Shown here in pieces: positions 10,168 through 19,859 of a stretch of DNA of 64,000 nucleotides. Each line of letters starts with the position of its first letter. Within the stretch, counting starts at the first letter, position 1. The notes beneath the pieces were generated by a model that saw only the letters and a program-made list of their open reading frames with translations, was not told the DNA's origin and did no database searches. The position numbers and the translations under genes were made by a program. Source of the stretch: a virus. Location: IMG/VR virus record IMGVR_UViG_3300037502_000580, positions 1-64,000 of that record. One strand, 5' to 3'.

Positions 10168-13100
10168 GTGCCAAAAATAAGTGGTGTACTTTAGACAACG
10201 GCTCTGTACCAACAGCCTCCCGGCCTAGACAGGCAGTGGGTGAGATTCTTGTCAATACGATCAAGTCTGGTCGTAATATGTCCTCCGACGTACTCGCCAC
10301 ATTAAAGAACCAATTTGCTAACAAGTTAAAGTTCTTGTGGGTCATGGTCGAGCAGATGGACGCCATGGGCTTTAGCCGCGCCAAGGATATTGAAGAGGCC
10401 CTTAAGCGTCAGCGTTCTTATGAAGAAAAGCTGCGTCGGCATGCCGAGAAGAACATTGAGACGTTTACCAATCTTTATAAGCGTAACCGCAAGGCTGCTG
10501 AAGCACTGCAAGATGTGGGCTGGACAGCCAGTGAATCTGGCGTTAACCCCTTTATGCCCCGTAATCGCTATCTTGGTAGGACTGAACTCCTTGACTATGA
10601 AGGCAAGAAAGTTAGCGAAGTTCAACTCTGGGACATCTTAAACGCTGATCTTGCCAAGATCTCCAAGCTGGATGCTGGGGCACCGCTTGCCCTGAAGTCG
10701 ATAATCGACTCGTTTCAGTTCTATAGAAAAGAGTATGCACGGGCCACCATACAGGCAATTAAAGACCGTGCTGGTGAAGGCAACCTCAAAGACGATGAGA
10801 CTTCACCCAATGTTTACGAGCAGATAAAGACTCTGAAGGACGGGTTTGCCCGTGCCGACAATGATGCCTACCTGACGCTGCTACGTACAGGCAAGTACGT
10901 GGTGAATACTTATCGTATGGAAGGTCTGGGAGAAGACGGCGTACCCGCACGAGTGCTGGATGAGTCTCGGTCTTTTGAAGACAGAAGCGAGGCTAGAGAG
11001 TATGCAGATCAAAAGAAACAAGAGTTAAAAGACCCATCGCTGATAGATGAGTTTATCAAGACCGACATCAATGCCATGGTCAATGGCAACGGGCGCTCAG
11101 CCCTAAACTCGTTCTTTGATAAGGTGCGTCCTGCCCTTGATAAGTTAAAGCCGACTGTGGATGTAGGTGATCCTGGCTACGAGACACAGAGCGCAATGAT
11201 CGAGAACTTCAAAGAGCGTATGAAAGATGCCGCGCTCTTGCTGTACCCAGAGACTTCGATTAAGAAGCAACTCATCTCTAAGCGTAAGAACGTGCAGGGT
11301 TACAACCGTGACCTGTTAAAAACCTACGCCATCATGTCTGATAGGTACTCTAATCAGATCGCCAAGATTCGGTACAACGCCTCCATTGATGTGAACCTTG
11401 GTGAACTACAGCAAGAAGTCATCAGCAAGACCCGTGGCAATCGGGACATGAACGAGAAGGCTAACGCCTTACTCAATGAAATTGCCCAACACGTTGTTCG
11501 GTTTGAGGCTCCCCCGTCTGCATTAGATCGATTTGCCGCTGCTACTAATCAGTTAGGCTTTATGTGGTTCTTGGGTCTGAACCCATCATCTGCGCTTATC
11601 AACATGAGTCAGGTGCCTGGGGTGACATTGCCTTGGCTATCAGCACGGTTCCCCGCATCTTCAGTGGGGCAGTTGGGTGTGTCTCGGGAAATGATTAAGG
11701 CGTACCGTGACGTTACGAAGTTCAAGGGGATGCTGGTTGAAGGCACCATCAGTGAGCGCGTCGATGAGTTGATGAAGTTAGATGACGCCACCCTGCGTAA
11801 AGACTACAACCTTACAAAAGATGAAGTAAAGATGTTCGCTGAGCTAGACGAGCTTGGCGCGTTGCGTTCTGGCATGCAGATTTACGACATCAACAGCATT
11901 GCTGATAAAGGCTCTGCTTATCCAGGCTCCATGAGTCATGGGCTTTTTGCCTTCCAAAAATTCGCTGGCTTTGCGTTTCAAAAAGTAGAGCTGATTAACC
12001 GGGAAGTTAGTGCGCTCATGGCCTACCGCCTTGCTAAAAACAAGGCAATGATTGGTAAAGATAAGCCCCTCAATACTGAGGAAGCCGTAAAGTTTGCTGA
12101 ACAGACCATTAACAAAACTCAAGGTCTGTACTCTAATGACCAGGCACCGGCACCGTTCATGAACCCGGCGCTAAAAGTTATCCTAATGTTTAAGAAGTTC
12201 CCCGCACACATGGCAACTCTTTACGTGCTTATGTTCAGGGATATCTTTAAAGGCGCAGACCCCAGCGTTCGTAGAGTGGCACGGCGTCAGTTCACAAGAA
12301 TGATGGGTATGACAGGACTCATGGCTGGCGTTGCTGGTATGCCGTTGTACTACATCATTAGAGACATTATGAACGCCATGCTCGGTGATGAGGATGACCC
12401 GTACAACTTTGATCTTGAGTTACGGCGTGGCTTGATAGAACAGCTTGGGCCTACGGTCGGTAACATGATATTCAGCGGCATCCCCGGTCAGTCTGGTCTT
12501 GGCATCGGGCAACGGCTAGGGTATGAGGCTTCGTTCTTGTTAGGTGGCACGGATGTAGGCATCCCGTTTGTCGGTGGCGTGCTTGGTCTGCAAGATGTTC
12601 GTAGGGCTGAGACACTCAAAGAAGAGGTCGGCAACATAATGTTCAGCCTGCTTGGCCCTGCTGGTGGCATCGTCGATGGTTTGTTCCGTGGGTACGACTA
12701 CATGGAGAAGGGCGATGTGTATCGTGGCATCGAGAGCATGATGCCAGCCTTCTTGCGTAACCCATTAAAAGCCGGTAGGTTTGCAACCGAGGGCGCGTTG
12801 ACTGCACGTGGTGACGCTCTTGTGGAAGATATCTCTACGCTGGAGACGTTAGGACAGTTCTTTGGGTTCAGCCCACAACGGTTGGTAAGTCAGTACTCGA
12901 TCAACCAGGGCATAAAAGATATCGAACAAGACATTATGGATCGGCGTAAAGAACTTCTTGAACAGTATGCCTACGAAGTGCGTACTGGAGATCGTGCTGG
13001 GCAACAAGAAGTGCTGGCTGAGATACGTGAGTTCAGCAAGGTTAACCCATACAAAGGCGTAGCAATAACTCAGGACACGATAAGTCGGTCTTTACGGCGC

Positions 13101-13220
13101 CGGGAAGACATTTCTGACGAAACCCGAAACGGTATTCGTATTGCCAAGGGACTGGAACCCAGGGTGCGTGAACTTCGGGCTATGTCTGATGATCCTCTTG
13201 CAGAAATAGAAGAGACGTAA
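10164..13220 (+). CDS. Large internal virion protein, PLxRFG-like C-terminal region (tentative)
   Basis: 1018 residues from the ATG at 10164, which overlaps the preceding TGA; a TTG two codons earlier is a less likely start. Residues about 1-430 are charged and helical. From about residue 450 the sequence (LGFMWFLGLNPSSALINMSQ; FAFQKFAGFAFQKVELINR) resembles the C-terminal region of giant phage virion proteins often labelled PLxRFG proteins. Residues about 690-800 include several hydrophobic stretches. It is the last gene of the rightward arm and is followed by a hairpin terminator. Confidence 0.75.
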   Translation: MSAKNKWCTLDNGSVPTASRPRQAVGEILVNTIKSGRNMSSDVLATLKNQFANKLKFLWVMVEQMDAMGFSRAKDIEEALKRQRSYEEKLRRHAEKNIETFTNLYKRNRKAAEALQDVGWTASESGVNPFMPRNRYLGRTELLDYEGKKVSEVQLWDILNADLAKISKLDAGAPLALKSIIDSFQFYRKEYARATIQAIKDRAGEGNLKDDETSPNVYEQIKTLKDGFARADNDAYLTLLRTGKYVVNTYRMEGLGEDGVPARVLDESRSFEDRSEAREYADQKKQELKDPSLIDEFIKTDINAMVNGNGRSALNSFFDKVRPALDKLKPTVDVGDPGYETQSAMIENFKERMKDAALLLYPETSIKKQLISKRKNVQGYNRDLLKTYAIMSDRYSNQIAKIRYNASIDVNLGELQQEVISKTRGNRDMNEKANALLNEIAQHVVRFEAPPSALDRFAAATNQLGFMWFLGLNPSSALINMSQVPGVTLPWLSARFPASSVGQLGVSREMIKAYRDVTKFKGMLVEGTISERVDELMKLDDATLRKDYNLTKDEVKMFAELDELGALRSGMQIYDINSIADKGSAYPGSMSHGLFAFQKFAGFAFQKVELINREVSALMAYRLAKNKAMIGKDKPLNTEEAVKFAEQTINKTQGLYSNDQAPAPFMNPALKVILMFKKFPAHMATLYVLMFRDIFKGADPSVRRVARRQFTRMMGMTGLMAGVAGMPLYYIIRDIMNAMLGDEDDPYNFDLELRRGLIEQLGPTVGNMIFSGIPGQSGLGIGQRLGYEASFLLGGTDVGIPFVGGVLGLQDVRRAETLKEEVGNIMFSLLGPAGGIVDGLFRGYDYMEKGDVYRGIESMMPAFLRNPLKAGRFATEGALTARGDALVEDISTLETLGQFFGFSPQRLVSQYSINQGIKDIEQDIMDRRKELLEQYAYEVRTGDRAGQQEVLAEIREFSKVNPYKGVAITQDTISRSLRRREDISDETRNGIRIAKGLEPRVRELRAMSDDPLAEIEET

Positions 13221-13251
13221 AAAGATCCCCAGCGGCGAACTCACACTGGGG
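13219..13251 (-). terminator. Terminator at the convergence of the two arms
   Basis: CCCCAG and CTGGGG (13227-13232 and 13246-13251) form a stem. Read leftward the stem is followed by ATCTTTTT, a normal intrinsic terminator for the early transcript; read rightward there is no T run. Confidence 0.75.
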
Positions 13252-13286
13252 AGAAAGAGAGGAGAGTACAACCTCCTCATTATCTG

Positions 13287-13487
13287 TTAAGTTCTCCATA
13301 CGCGCAATCCCATGATGCCGTTCTCGACCACGACCCGCGTGGTGAATGAGTAGTCTTTAGCGTGTTCCCGTGCTTCTTTTCTGAAGACTTTCAGGGTGTA
13401 AGACGGGTCGAGGGAAGGTATAAAGATCGATGTTCCGACCTTAAACCTATCCCACGGGATTACAAATCTAATCCTGTCCGACCACAT
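13287..13487 (-). CDS. Small conserved-looking protein, unknown function
   Basis: 66 residues, MWSDRIRFVIPWDRFKVG to VVENGIMGLRVWRT. It overlaps the 3' end of the primase-helicase gene by 20 bases and is the last leftward gene before the terminator. The compact alternation of charged and hydrophobic residues and the coupled position support a real gene. I recall similar small proteins (VVENG-GLRVWR ending) next to phage replication genes but cannot name a function. Confidence 0.7.
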   Translation of the reverse strand: MWSDRIRFVIPWDRFKVGTSIFIPSLDPSYTLKVFRKEAREHAKDYSFTTRVVVENGIMGLRVWRT

Positions 13488-16293
13488 CTATTAGGCTTTC
13501 TGGAATCTCGACACCCATCTTCTCTGCATTTAGCATCAATGCTTCGATAGGTGGCGTACCCAGAGGTGTGCCTTTTGACATGCCCTTCTTGGCTACCTTC
13601 AATAAGACACCCTCTGTCTCTAATTCCCGTATGACTTCTCGGTACGGCATCTGAGATTCGGTACATTCGTTACGGAAATGTTTGGCATCGACGTAGATCA
13701 TCTTGGTGTCTGGCTCCATGCGGATAAGTAGTTGCCCTCTCGGGGTCTGCTTACTAGCAAAGGCTGTCCGTCCATCTGCCACACTGTCGATGATCAGCGT
13801 GTTCTGCGCCATGTACTTCAGAATGTACCGACCAACAAAGGTCTTGGCATCACTGCCGTTATCGGTATTGGTCTCTTTGATCTGGCTTATCGTGTCCAGA
13901 TAGAAGTCAAACAGGTGCTTGAGGTTGTAATCGTGCAGGCCTATGTCTCTAGCAACCTGCCCACCCACTAGGTTGATTGCACCCAGTGCCGCATAGAAAC
14001 GGAAAGAGGGCTTGAGGTTTAGTTTGTCATTGATCTTGTTTACGGTGAGTTTGACCCGGTTGGTTATCTCATCCAGATTGTTACTCACGGCTGTGATGTA
14101 GGGCACCCAAGCATGACCGTAGTTTTCCATTAACAACTCATCAAAGAGCCTCACTCCTTCGTTGACACTGATGTTGGGACTGGGGTGGATGTGATATTCC
14201 ACACACCTAAAAACTTCTCCCTGTGGGAGATCCTTAATCAGATATAGCTTGTCGTAGAAAGAAGCGTTACTTGTTGCCACCCCCACCGTTCGCCATGTCG
14301 TATTGTTTGCCCTCAGAGTATTGGAGTTAGAGTTCATCCGGTCACGGCCCCGGCCTTGGGTGATGCCATACAGAAAGTTCGATACCTCTTCTGGCTTAGA
14401 GTTGGTCATCTCATCAACCGTCAGCGGGATGTTATTCAGCACCCCCATGCGTAGCACGAGAGAGGCTTTTGTATCATCTGCTGAACGCAACGGGTCTTCT
14501 GGGTGGCCCCAGATAGAGTTGATCATTCGTAAGATTGTGGTCTTACCCGTGCCAGAACCCCGGTGAATAAGATTAAGAAGCACGCCTTTGTGGTTTGTTG
14601 ATACTTTCAACAATGGTGCGCCAAATCCAGTCAGGGCGGCGAAGGCCTGGGGTTCAGACCCGGCAACGTTATAGCCGTTAAATGCCTCTTTCCATTTGTC
14701 TAGCGTACCGGCTGGTTTGTACCAGTCCACCATGTCGGATGTTGTCGTAGTTGGTGGCACATAGCGCAGCATACCCTTCTCCAATTCCACGTCTCCTACT
14801 ACGAAGTTACCGGTAGATGTCCATCCGAATTGGTGATGCGCTGTGTCTGCTCGTTTGCTCATCTGTAGTTCCTGCGCCGCTCGTATGACATATGCCTGAA
14901 TCTCTTGCCATTGCTTACCAAAGGTCAGTACTCCACGTTTGGATAACTCACTCTTTAGGGTATCGATGGAAGTCAGCCCGTTCATAGATACGGTGAAATT
15001 CTTGACCCCATCTTTTGGCAGATGCAACCGTATCCAGGCACTCTCACCTTCTGCTGGGTCATAAATCCGCTGAACTACAAACAAGTCATGCGGGTAAACA
15101 ACCTTTTGGTCTTCATTGTTGGTGATGTAGATGCCACCCTTTGCGCCACGGAAGTACGGATCTGGCAATTTAGGGATCTCGTAGGTGATTTCTGCATCAG
15201 AACCCTCTTGTTTTACGACTATCTCGGTCTCTTTCGATGCCGGTACTTCAACACCTAGCGTGATGGGGGACTTGATTTTGCCTTGGTTGACGCATCCTTC
15301 GCATCCTCCAGGGTTTAGTTTTTCAAATGTCTCGCAGTAGTACGGCCCCCGGTTCTCGCCTTTGGTGCGTGCTGCCTCCCGCTCTGTCTCCTCGTATGTG
15401 TAGTTAGGGTGCTTCTCTGAAATCTTATGGATAGCTTTAGCGGCATCTTCACAATGCTCGGCAATCGACAGGCCTGCACGCCATAGGCTCTGATCTATGA
15501 TTTCTTGGTCTTCGTAGATGTGCAGTAGCTGTGGACAACCGGTGCCTTTGACTGACTTGACCAGTATGTTCTTAAAGTACGTTACCTTGTTGCCCATCAG
15601 TGCCTTGGTCAGAGCGCTTGGCTCTTTGCGTGGCATGCCAAGATCCACCTTCGGAGGTGGTGGCGGGGGCATCAGTTTGGCTAACTCGTCTTTATCAAAG
15701 AACGTCTCTGGCGGGATAAGTAGTTTTACCTGACGTGGTTCCTCTTGCTTGAGGTTGTAGGTATCAGGTACACGCAGTATCCGTGCGGCATCAATCGTGC
15801 AACCAGCATCGATAAGAAGTTTCTTCTCTTTGCAAAGAAGCCGCAGGCTCTCTGCTAGTGGTTGCCACTCTTCCCGTGTGAGTTCTTGAGTCAGAGGCCA
15901 GTATGCGTGGAACCCGCCGCCTGAATCTACCAAGGCAGGCCATGGGAACCCGGTCTCCTCTAAGAACTTCTCAAGCGCTTCGATAGCCGCATCTTTATCG
16001 GCATAGCCTTCCCCGGCTTCTGCCTTCTCTGGGCTACAGTCTAGGTCTAACCATATAGCCTTGATAGCCTTGACGTTGGTTTGGGCGCGTGGCTTGGGTA
16101 CATTACGTTCTTTAAATGTGGCAAGTGCAAAGTAGACATCCCTGTGTTGTGACAGGAACGTGTAAATCTCGTTTTCTGTTTCCTCGATACTGCTGAAAAA
16201 GGACTGGACTACAGGGCGATCTGCCTTCTTGTTTATCCCCGTGATGCAATAAAGACCTTCCCCAGCAAGAATGGCTCTCAAAAATTCTTGCAT
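13468..16293 (-). CDS. Primase-helicase (AEP-like primase plus DUF927/SF3-like ATPase)
   Basis: 941 residues. The N-terminal third has archaeo-eukaryotic primase-like signatures: IWLDLDCS (acidic metal ligands, about residue 75) and VDSGGGFHAYWPL (about residue 125). A Cys cluster (YCETF...GGCEGC) near residue 330 could bind zinc. The C-terminal half carries a Walker A GSGTGKTT near residue 576, a VDEM Walker B-like motif near residue 625 and Asn/Arg-rich TGATNAS-like sequence, as in DUF927/D5-type helicases. It would prime and unwind DNA for the phage polymerase. It starts three bases after the HTH gene. Confidence 0.88.
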   Translation of the reverse strand: MQEFLRAILAGEGLYCITGINKKADRPVVQSFFSSIEETENEIYTFLSQHRDVYFALATFKERNVPKPRAQTNVKAIKAIWLDLDCSPEKAEAGEGYADKDAAIEALEKFLEETGFPWPALVDSGGGFHAYWPLTQELTREEWQPLAESLRLLCKEKKLLIDAGCTIDAARILRVPDTYNLKQEEPRQVKLLIPPETFFDKDELAKLMPPPPPPKVDLGMPRKEPSALTKALMGNKVTYFKNILVKSVKGTGCPQLLHIYEDQEIIDQSLWRAGLSIAEHCEDAAKAIHKISEKHPNYTYEETEREAARTKGENRGPYYCETFEKLNPGGCEGCVNQGKIKSPITLGVEVPASKETEIVVKQEGSDAEITYEIPKLPDPYFRGAKGGIYITNNEDQKVVYPHDLFVVQRIYDPAEGESAWIRLHLPKDGVKNFTVSMNGLTSIDTLKSELSKRGVLTFGKQWQEIQAYVIRAAQELQMSKRADTAHHQFGWTSTGNFVVGDVELEKGMLRYVPPTTTTSDMVDWYKPAGTLDKWKEAFNGYNVAGSEPQAFAALTGFGAPLLKVSTNHKGVLLNLIHRGSGTGKTTILRMINSIWGHPEDPLRSADDTKASLVLRMGVLNNIPLTVDEMTNSKPEEVSNFLYGITQGRGRDRMNSNSNTLRANNTTWRTVGVATSNASFYDKLYLIKDLPQGEVFRCVEYHIHPSPNISVNEGVRLFDELLMENYGHAWVPYITAVSNNLDEITNRVKLTVNKINDKLNLKPSFRFYAALGAINLVGGQVARDIGLHDYNLKHLFDFYLDTISQIKETNTDNGSDAKTFVGRYILKYMAQNTLIIDSVADGRTAFASKQTPRGQLLIRMEPDTKMIYVDAKHFRNECTESQMPYREVIRELETEGVLLKVAKKGMSKGTPLGTPPIEALMLNAEKMGVEIPESLIDVVGQD

Positions 16294-16295
16294 GG

Positions 16296-16568
16296 CTAAC
16301 CCTTGAGCTTGTCTATGAACTCCCGTATCTCAGGAATACGATCCTCTTTTGGGCTTTTGTCTCCACAGAACCACGCGTAAACGGTGGGACGAGACACACC
16401 GAACAGATTGGCGACGACACTAATGGGCACACTCTTCTCAATGCAGATGCGACCCAACATGACACCCCATCCGTCATCCACAGCCCCTTTATTTTTAGCA
16501 ACGACTTCTTGTGAATAACCGATCAACTTGACCTCCCTCAAAAAAGAAAAGAAGTCGGGTTCTATCAA
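16296..16568 (-). CDS. Cro/CI-type helix-turn-helix DNA-binding protein
   Basis: 90 residues. Residues about 43-66, EKSVPISVVANLFGVSRPTVYAWFCG, form a typical helix-turn-helix with the recognition helix SRPTVYAWF. It sits between the SSB-like gene and the primase-helicase and may be a transcription regulator or a replication-origin binder. It is a candidate reader of the dispersed palindromes, although nothing in the sequence links it to them directly. Confidence 0.8.
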   Translation of the reverse strand: MIEPDFFSFLREVKLIGYSQEVVAKNKGAVDDGWGVMLGRICIEKSVPISVVANLFGVSRPTVYAWFCGDKSPKEDRIPEIREFIDKLKG

Positions 16569-16635
16569 CCTAGCCCGACGCTAGTTTGAGCCGCGCCTGA
16601 TAGATGGCGCTCCTGGGGGGACAGGAATCTAAAGG

Positions 16636-17535
16636 TTAGTTGTCGTCATCCCACTCGTTGAGAAGGTCAGCGGTGCTTTTCGTAGGCTTAACTTCTTCCT
16701 GCTTCTTAGCTGCCTTCTTGGTGGGGGGTGCCTCTTCCTCTTCAGCCTCTTCCTTGGGTTCGGCTTTGGGGGCAGGCTTGGGGGTGGGTTTGGGCAATGC
16801 TACCTTGCTTTTGCCTTGCACGCCGTCTGTCTGAGCGACAGTCATGGTGATAGCGGCTTTGGCTTCTGGAGTCTGCGCCTTCAGTGAGCAGATATTATGC
16901 TCATGCTCTTCCAACGGACGCACCGGCGAGAAGAAAAGTTTGGGCGTAGCAGAGTCAATATCGAACCGCATCTCTGTAACAACATCTTCCACGTTAACGC
17001 CGTGAGCCGCCAGGTACTTGACGTAGGACTGTAGCGGCATCTTGTTGTTCTCGGGCTTGCCAAAGATCGACGTAGCCGGAAGGGTAAGTTGGAATACCTC
17101 ACCGTTCATATCAGAAGCCAGCACTACAGCCAGACGCTGTTGGAAACGGCAAGCGCGGGATTCACCCTGACCAGACCCAGCGATATTCTTGGGGCAGTCA
17201 GCACAGGTGGCGTGTTGGGGGGTCTTAACATCTGAGTTCGGACGGATGCCGTCATTAGACCAGCACTCGGGTGCGGCCTGATTGCCTTCTTCATAGGTGC
17301 CAGCGTAGTACTGACGACTGACGTGTTCTGCGGCAGAAACAATAACCACAGGCATAGAACGATCTTCAGACTTTGCAGTCTCCTGACCACCGACCATCAT
17401 ACGAAAGACACCGCCACGGATGGAGATTCTTTTGTTCTGGCTATTGCCCATGAGCGCACGAGTTGTCGCACTCAGGCTACGGTTCTTCAGATAATCGGGC
17501 AAGTTGCCCTTAAACAACGACAGTTCTCCGCTCAT
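16636..17535 (-). CDS. Single-stranded DNA-binding-like protein
   Basis: 299 residues. A central region with four to five cysteines (PECWSNDGIRPN...HATCADCPKN...RACRFQQR) looks zinc binding and is followed by beta-rich sequence. Residues about 240-285 are a Pro/Lys/Ala/Glu linker, and the protein ends in the acidic tail LLNEWDDDN, the hallmark of SSB proteins that recruit partners through the C-terminus. It lies beside helicase and primase genes. It overlaps the upstream gene by four bases (ATGA). Confidence 0.75.
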   Translation of the reverse strand: MSGELSLFKGNLPDYLKNRSLSATTRALMGNSQNKRISIRGGVFRMMVGGQETAKSEDRSMPVVIVSAAEHVSRQYYAGTYEEGNQAAPECWSNDGIRPNSDVKTPQHATCADCPKNIAGSGQGESRACRFQQRLAVVLASDMNGEVFQLTLPATSIFGKPENNKMPLQSYVKYLAAHGVNVEDVVTEMRFDIDSATPKLFFSPVRPLEEHEHNICSLKAQTPEAKAAITMTVAQTDGVQGKSKVALPKPTPKPAPKAEPKEEAEEEEAPPTKKAAKKQEEVKPTKSTADLLNEWDDDN

Positions 17536-17927
17536 TTAGATCTCCTTACGGTTACGGAATAACGGCTCTCGGAATTGAGGCCTTGTGGTAAAAAACTAGG
17601 GTTCTCCTCCAGCCATGACTTCATGTTCGTCTGGTGAATACGACGCTCAAGAAGGTCAAAAGCCTTATGGTCTCGTATGAAGTTGTGCATGGACTCCCAA
17701 TCTGCTGTCCAGTACCGGGTCTTTACAGAACGGATTACGGTACCGTGGGGGGTCTTGATGCTGTCAGCACCCGTGGCTTTGCAGATCTCCATCAGTTCGT
17801 TCTCAACCATTTCCATCTGCGACTTCAGGTTAGCCACCCGCTCTTCATGCTCACGCTCCATTTGCTGTAGCGTGTCTCTCATCTTAATGTAAATTTTTGC
17901 CAGTTTGTCGGCGCTGATTTCACTCAT
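17532..17927 (-). CDS. Coiled-coil replication-module protein, unknown
   Basis: 131 residues. Residues about 8-55 form a charged coiled coil (KMRDTLQQMEREHEERVANL); the second half (TVIRSVKTRYWTADWESM...DLLERRIHQTNMKSWLEE) ends with SVTVRRSK. The layout, a coiled coil followed by a DLLERR...VRR end, reminds me of phage proteins found beside recombination genes and sometimes compared with Gam-type nuclease inhibitors, but the assignment is weak. It overlaps both neighbours (8 and 4 bases). Confidence 0.65.
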   Translation of the reverse strand: MSEISADKLAKIYIKMRDTLQQMEREHEERVANLKSQMEMVENELMEICKATGADSIKTPHGTVIRSVKTRYWTADWESMHNFIRDHKAFDLLERRIHQTNMKSWLEENPSFLPQGLNSESRYSVTVRRSK

Positions 17928-19509
17928 TGTTAACTCCAGTTTGGTTGCTCATGTTTACTTTGTCAACCTCTTGATAAAAAAGTTCCACAACTTTTGAGTG
18001 GATGTTCTCTTTTTTTCTCAGGGAGGCGTAAACCTTGGCTTCTACCGTACTGCCCTGTAGGTGGACGACTGTCACATTGTGACGCTGCCCCTTGCGGTGC
18101 GCCCTGGCGTTGGCCTGTAAGTAGGACTCCAGACTGGTGGTGGGGCCGAACCAAATGATCGTGTCGGCGGCTGTAAGCGTTACCCCGTGGGCCGCAGCCT
18201 GGGGCTGAATGACCAGCACCCGTGGGTCTTTTTCCTGCTGAAATGTCCTGAAGATCTCGCTTCGTTTGGTCGCCGTAACCTCACCAGATATGATCTCGTT
18301 GGTTATGCCGTTCTCAGTCAGGAAGTCTGAGACAGAGCCTATCGCATGCTTAAATGGCACGAAGACCAGAATCTTATTAGAGGTTTCCCTAATAACCTCC
18401 AGCAACACATCCAGCCGGTTCTTGCCATCAAACGATATCGCATCGCCGTTGTCGGAATAGACAACACCCACGGACAACTGCAGTAACTTGTTCATTAAGG
18501 TCGCGGCGTTGACTGCTGTAATTGTCTCGTCTGCCGCGTGGATCATCATTTGCCGACTGATCTTGTCGTAGTAGGCCTCTTGCTGTCTTGATAGCGGCAC
18601 CATGCGGGTCACATAGGTTATGTCCGGTAGGTCTAGGCACTGCTCTTTGGTGAACCTGATTGCTGGTTGCAGTGCAGCATGGACTCTTTCCACGGCATCT
18701 ACTCTGGGTAACCAGACGAATCGGGACACTTGCGCCATCACATGATCTTTCCAGGCGGTTTTGAACTTCGGCACGCGATGTGGAGAGACAAGTTTTGCCA
18801 TGCCAAAGGCATCTTCTGGTGACTGTGCCGCAGGTGTGCCGGTCAGCATCCACAACCAGACGTTATCGAACATCAGATTGTTTAGGCACTTCCATCTGCG
18901 GGTAGAGGTGTTCTTGTAGGCATTGGCCTCATCGACAATGATCAGATCAAAGCCAGCCCCCTGCAGATCTTTCAGTATGACTTCCACACCGTCGTAGTTG
19001 ATGATTACGAACTCGGCGTCGCTCTCTATGATCTCTTTGCGCTTCTCTGCCCTACCATGGGCTATGGCTACCCTGCGGTGCATGGCGAACCCAAAAAGGT
19101 CTTGTTGCCAAGCAGATTGCATGATTGACAGAGGGCAGATGATCAGAACCCGATTGATGACACCCTTCTTCATCAGATAATCTGCAGCCCAGATGCAAGA
19201 TGCCGTCTTGCCTGTACCTTGCTCATTGAAACAGAAGGCACGCTTGTGCAGGGTGAGGAAGGATGCCGTCTCTATCTGGTGGCTCATGGGCTTATTGAAC
19301 CCAGGCCAGTTGTAGTCCTTCTTTATAGTGGACGGTACGTTTTTGATGTTGAGTCTGGCTAGAGTCTGTGCTTCGTCAAGTCCCCACTTAACTAGCACCT
19401 CAGATGAACCATCCAGACTATTAACGAGTTTACTGTTGGGAATCGTATCCAGAACGGGTCTGGGATTCTTTAGCCTCAACAGCAAGGCTTTGTTGTCGAT
19501 TATTTGCAT
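17920..19509 (-). CDS. SNF2-family DEAD-like helicase
   Basis: 529 residues. Q-motif-like MSHQIETASFL near residue 78, Walker A EQGTGKT at 96-102, Walker B DEAN at 193-196, a SGTP-like LTGTPAA, and a C-terminal helicase domain with motif VI QANARAHRKGQ near residue 490. This is the short SNF2-type helicase found in many phages, probably acting in replication or recombination fork processing. One dispersed palindrome (18071-18083) lies inside motif VI sequence, reading RHNVT. Confidence 0.9.
   Translation of the reverse strand: MQIIDNKALLLRLKNPRPVLDTIPNSKLVNSLDGSSEVLVKWGLDEAQTLARLNIKNVPSTIKKDYNWPGFNKPMSHQIETASFLTLHKRAFCFNEQGTGKTASCIWAADYLMKKGVINRVLIICPLSIMQSAWQQDLFGFAMHRRVAIAHGRAEKRKEIIESDAEFVIINYDGVEVILKDLQGAGFDLIIVDEANAYKNTSTRRWKCLNNLMFDNVWLWMLTGTPAAQSPEDAFGMAKLVSPHRVPKFKTAWKDHVMAQVSRFVWLPRVDAVERVHAALQPAIRFTKEQCLDLPDITYVTRMVPLSRQQEAYYDKISRQMMIHAADETITAVNAATLMNKLLQLSVGVVYSDNGDAISFDGKNRLDVLLEVIRETSNKILVFVPFKHAIGSVSDFLTENGITNEIISGEVTATKRSEIFRTFQQEKDPRVLVIQPQAAAHGVTLTAADTIIWFGPTTSLESYLQANARAHRKGQRHNVTVVHLQGSTVEAKVYASLRKKENIHSKVVELFYQEVDKVNMSNQTGVNNE
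18071..18083. promoter_or_regulatory. Palindrome 1, GTCAC-ATT-GTGAC
   Basis: The copy furthest from the early promoter region; lies inside the SNF2 helicase gene. Confidence 0.7.
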
Positions 19510-19550
19510 TGGCTCTCAGCACGGGCTACCGGCCCGAGACGGTTTAGGGT

Positions 19551-19859
19551 TTACTTCTTTTCGCGTTTACTAACTTCTGACACGAGTTTGCTCTGCGAGT
19601 TCCGCTTGAAAGACCTATTCTTGCTAGGTGATTCGATACGCACGCCGTGACCGTTACTGCCCCCCTTACTTAGCGCACGCTTGTGGGCTACATCTTTACC
19701 TTCACGAGCATCAGCCTTGCCATTCCCGTTAGCATCTTTACCGTTGCTATCAATCTTGCGTCTGGCTCGCTGCCGCTCCATGCGGAACTCATGTTCCCCA
19801 CGTTCTTTCTGTTGCTCGTATTCTTTCTTGTACGGCCTGGGTTTGTTGACGTAAGGCAT
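19551..19859 (-). CDS. HNH-like basic protein (tentative)
   Basis: 102 residues, strongly basic. The segment DVAHKRALSKGGSNGHGVRI followed by SPSKNRSFKRN matches the spacing of HNH nucleases (a His near the first strand, then GG-N and NR), but the usual C-x-x-C pairs are absent. It may be a small nuclease or a DNA-binding protein. Its start shares bases with the stop of the Cas4-like gene. Confidence 0.6.
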   Translation of the reverse strand: MPYVNKPRPYKKEYEQQKERGEHEFRMERQRARRKIDSNGKDANGNGKADAREGKDVAHKRALSKGGSNGHGVRIESPSKNRSFKRNSQSKLVSEVSKREKK

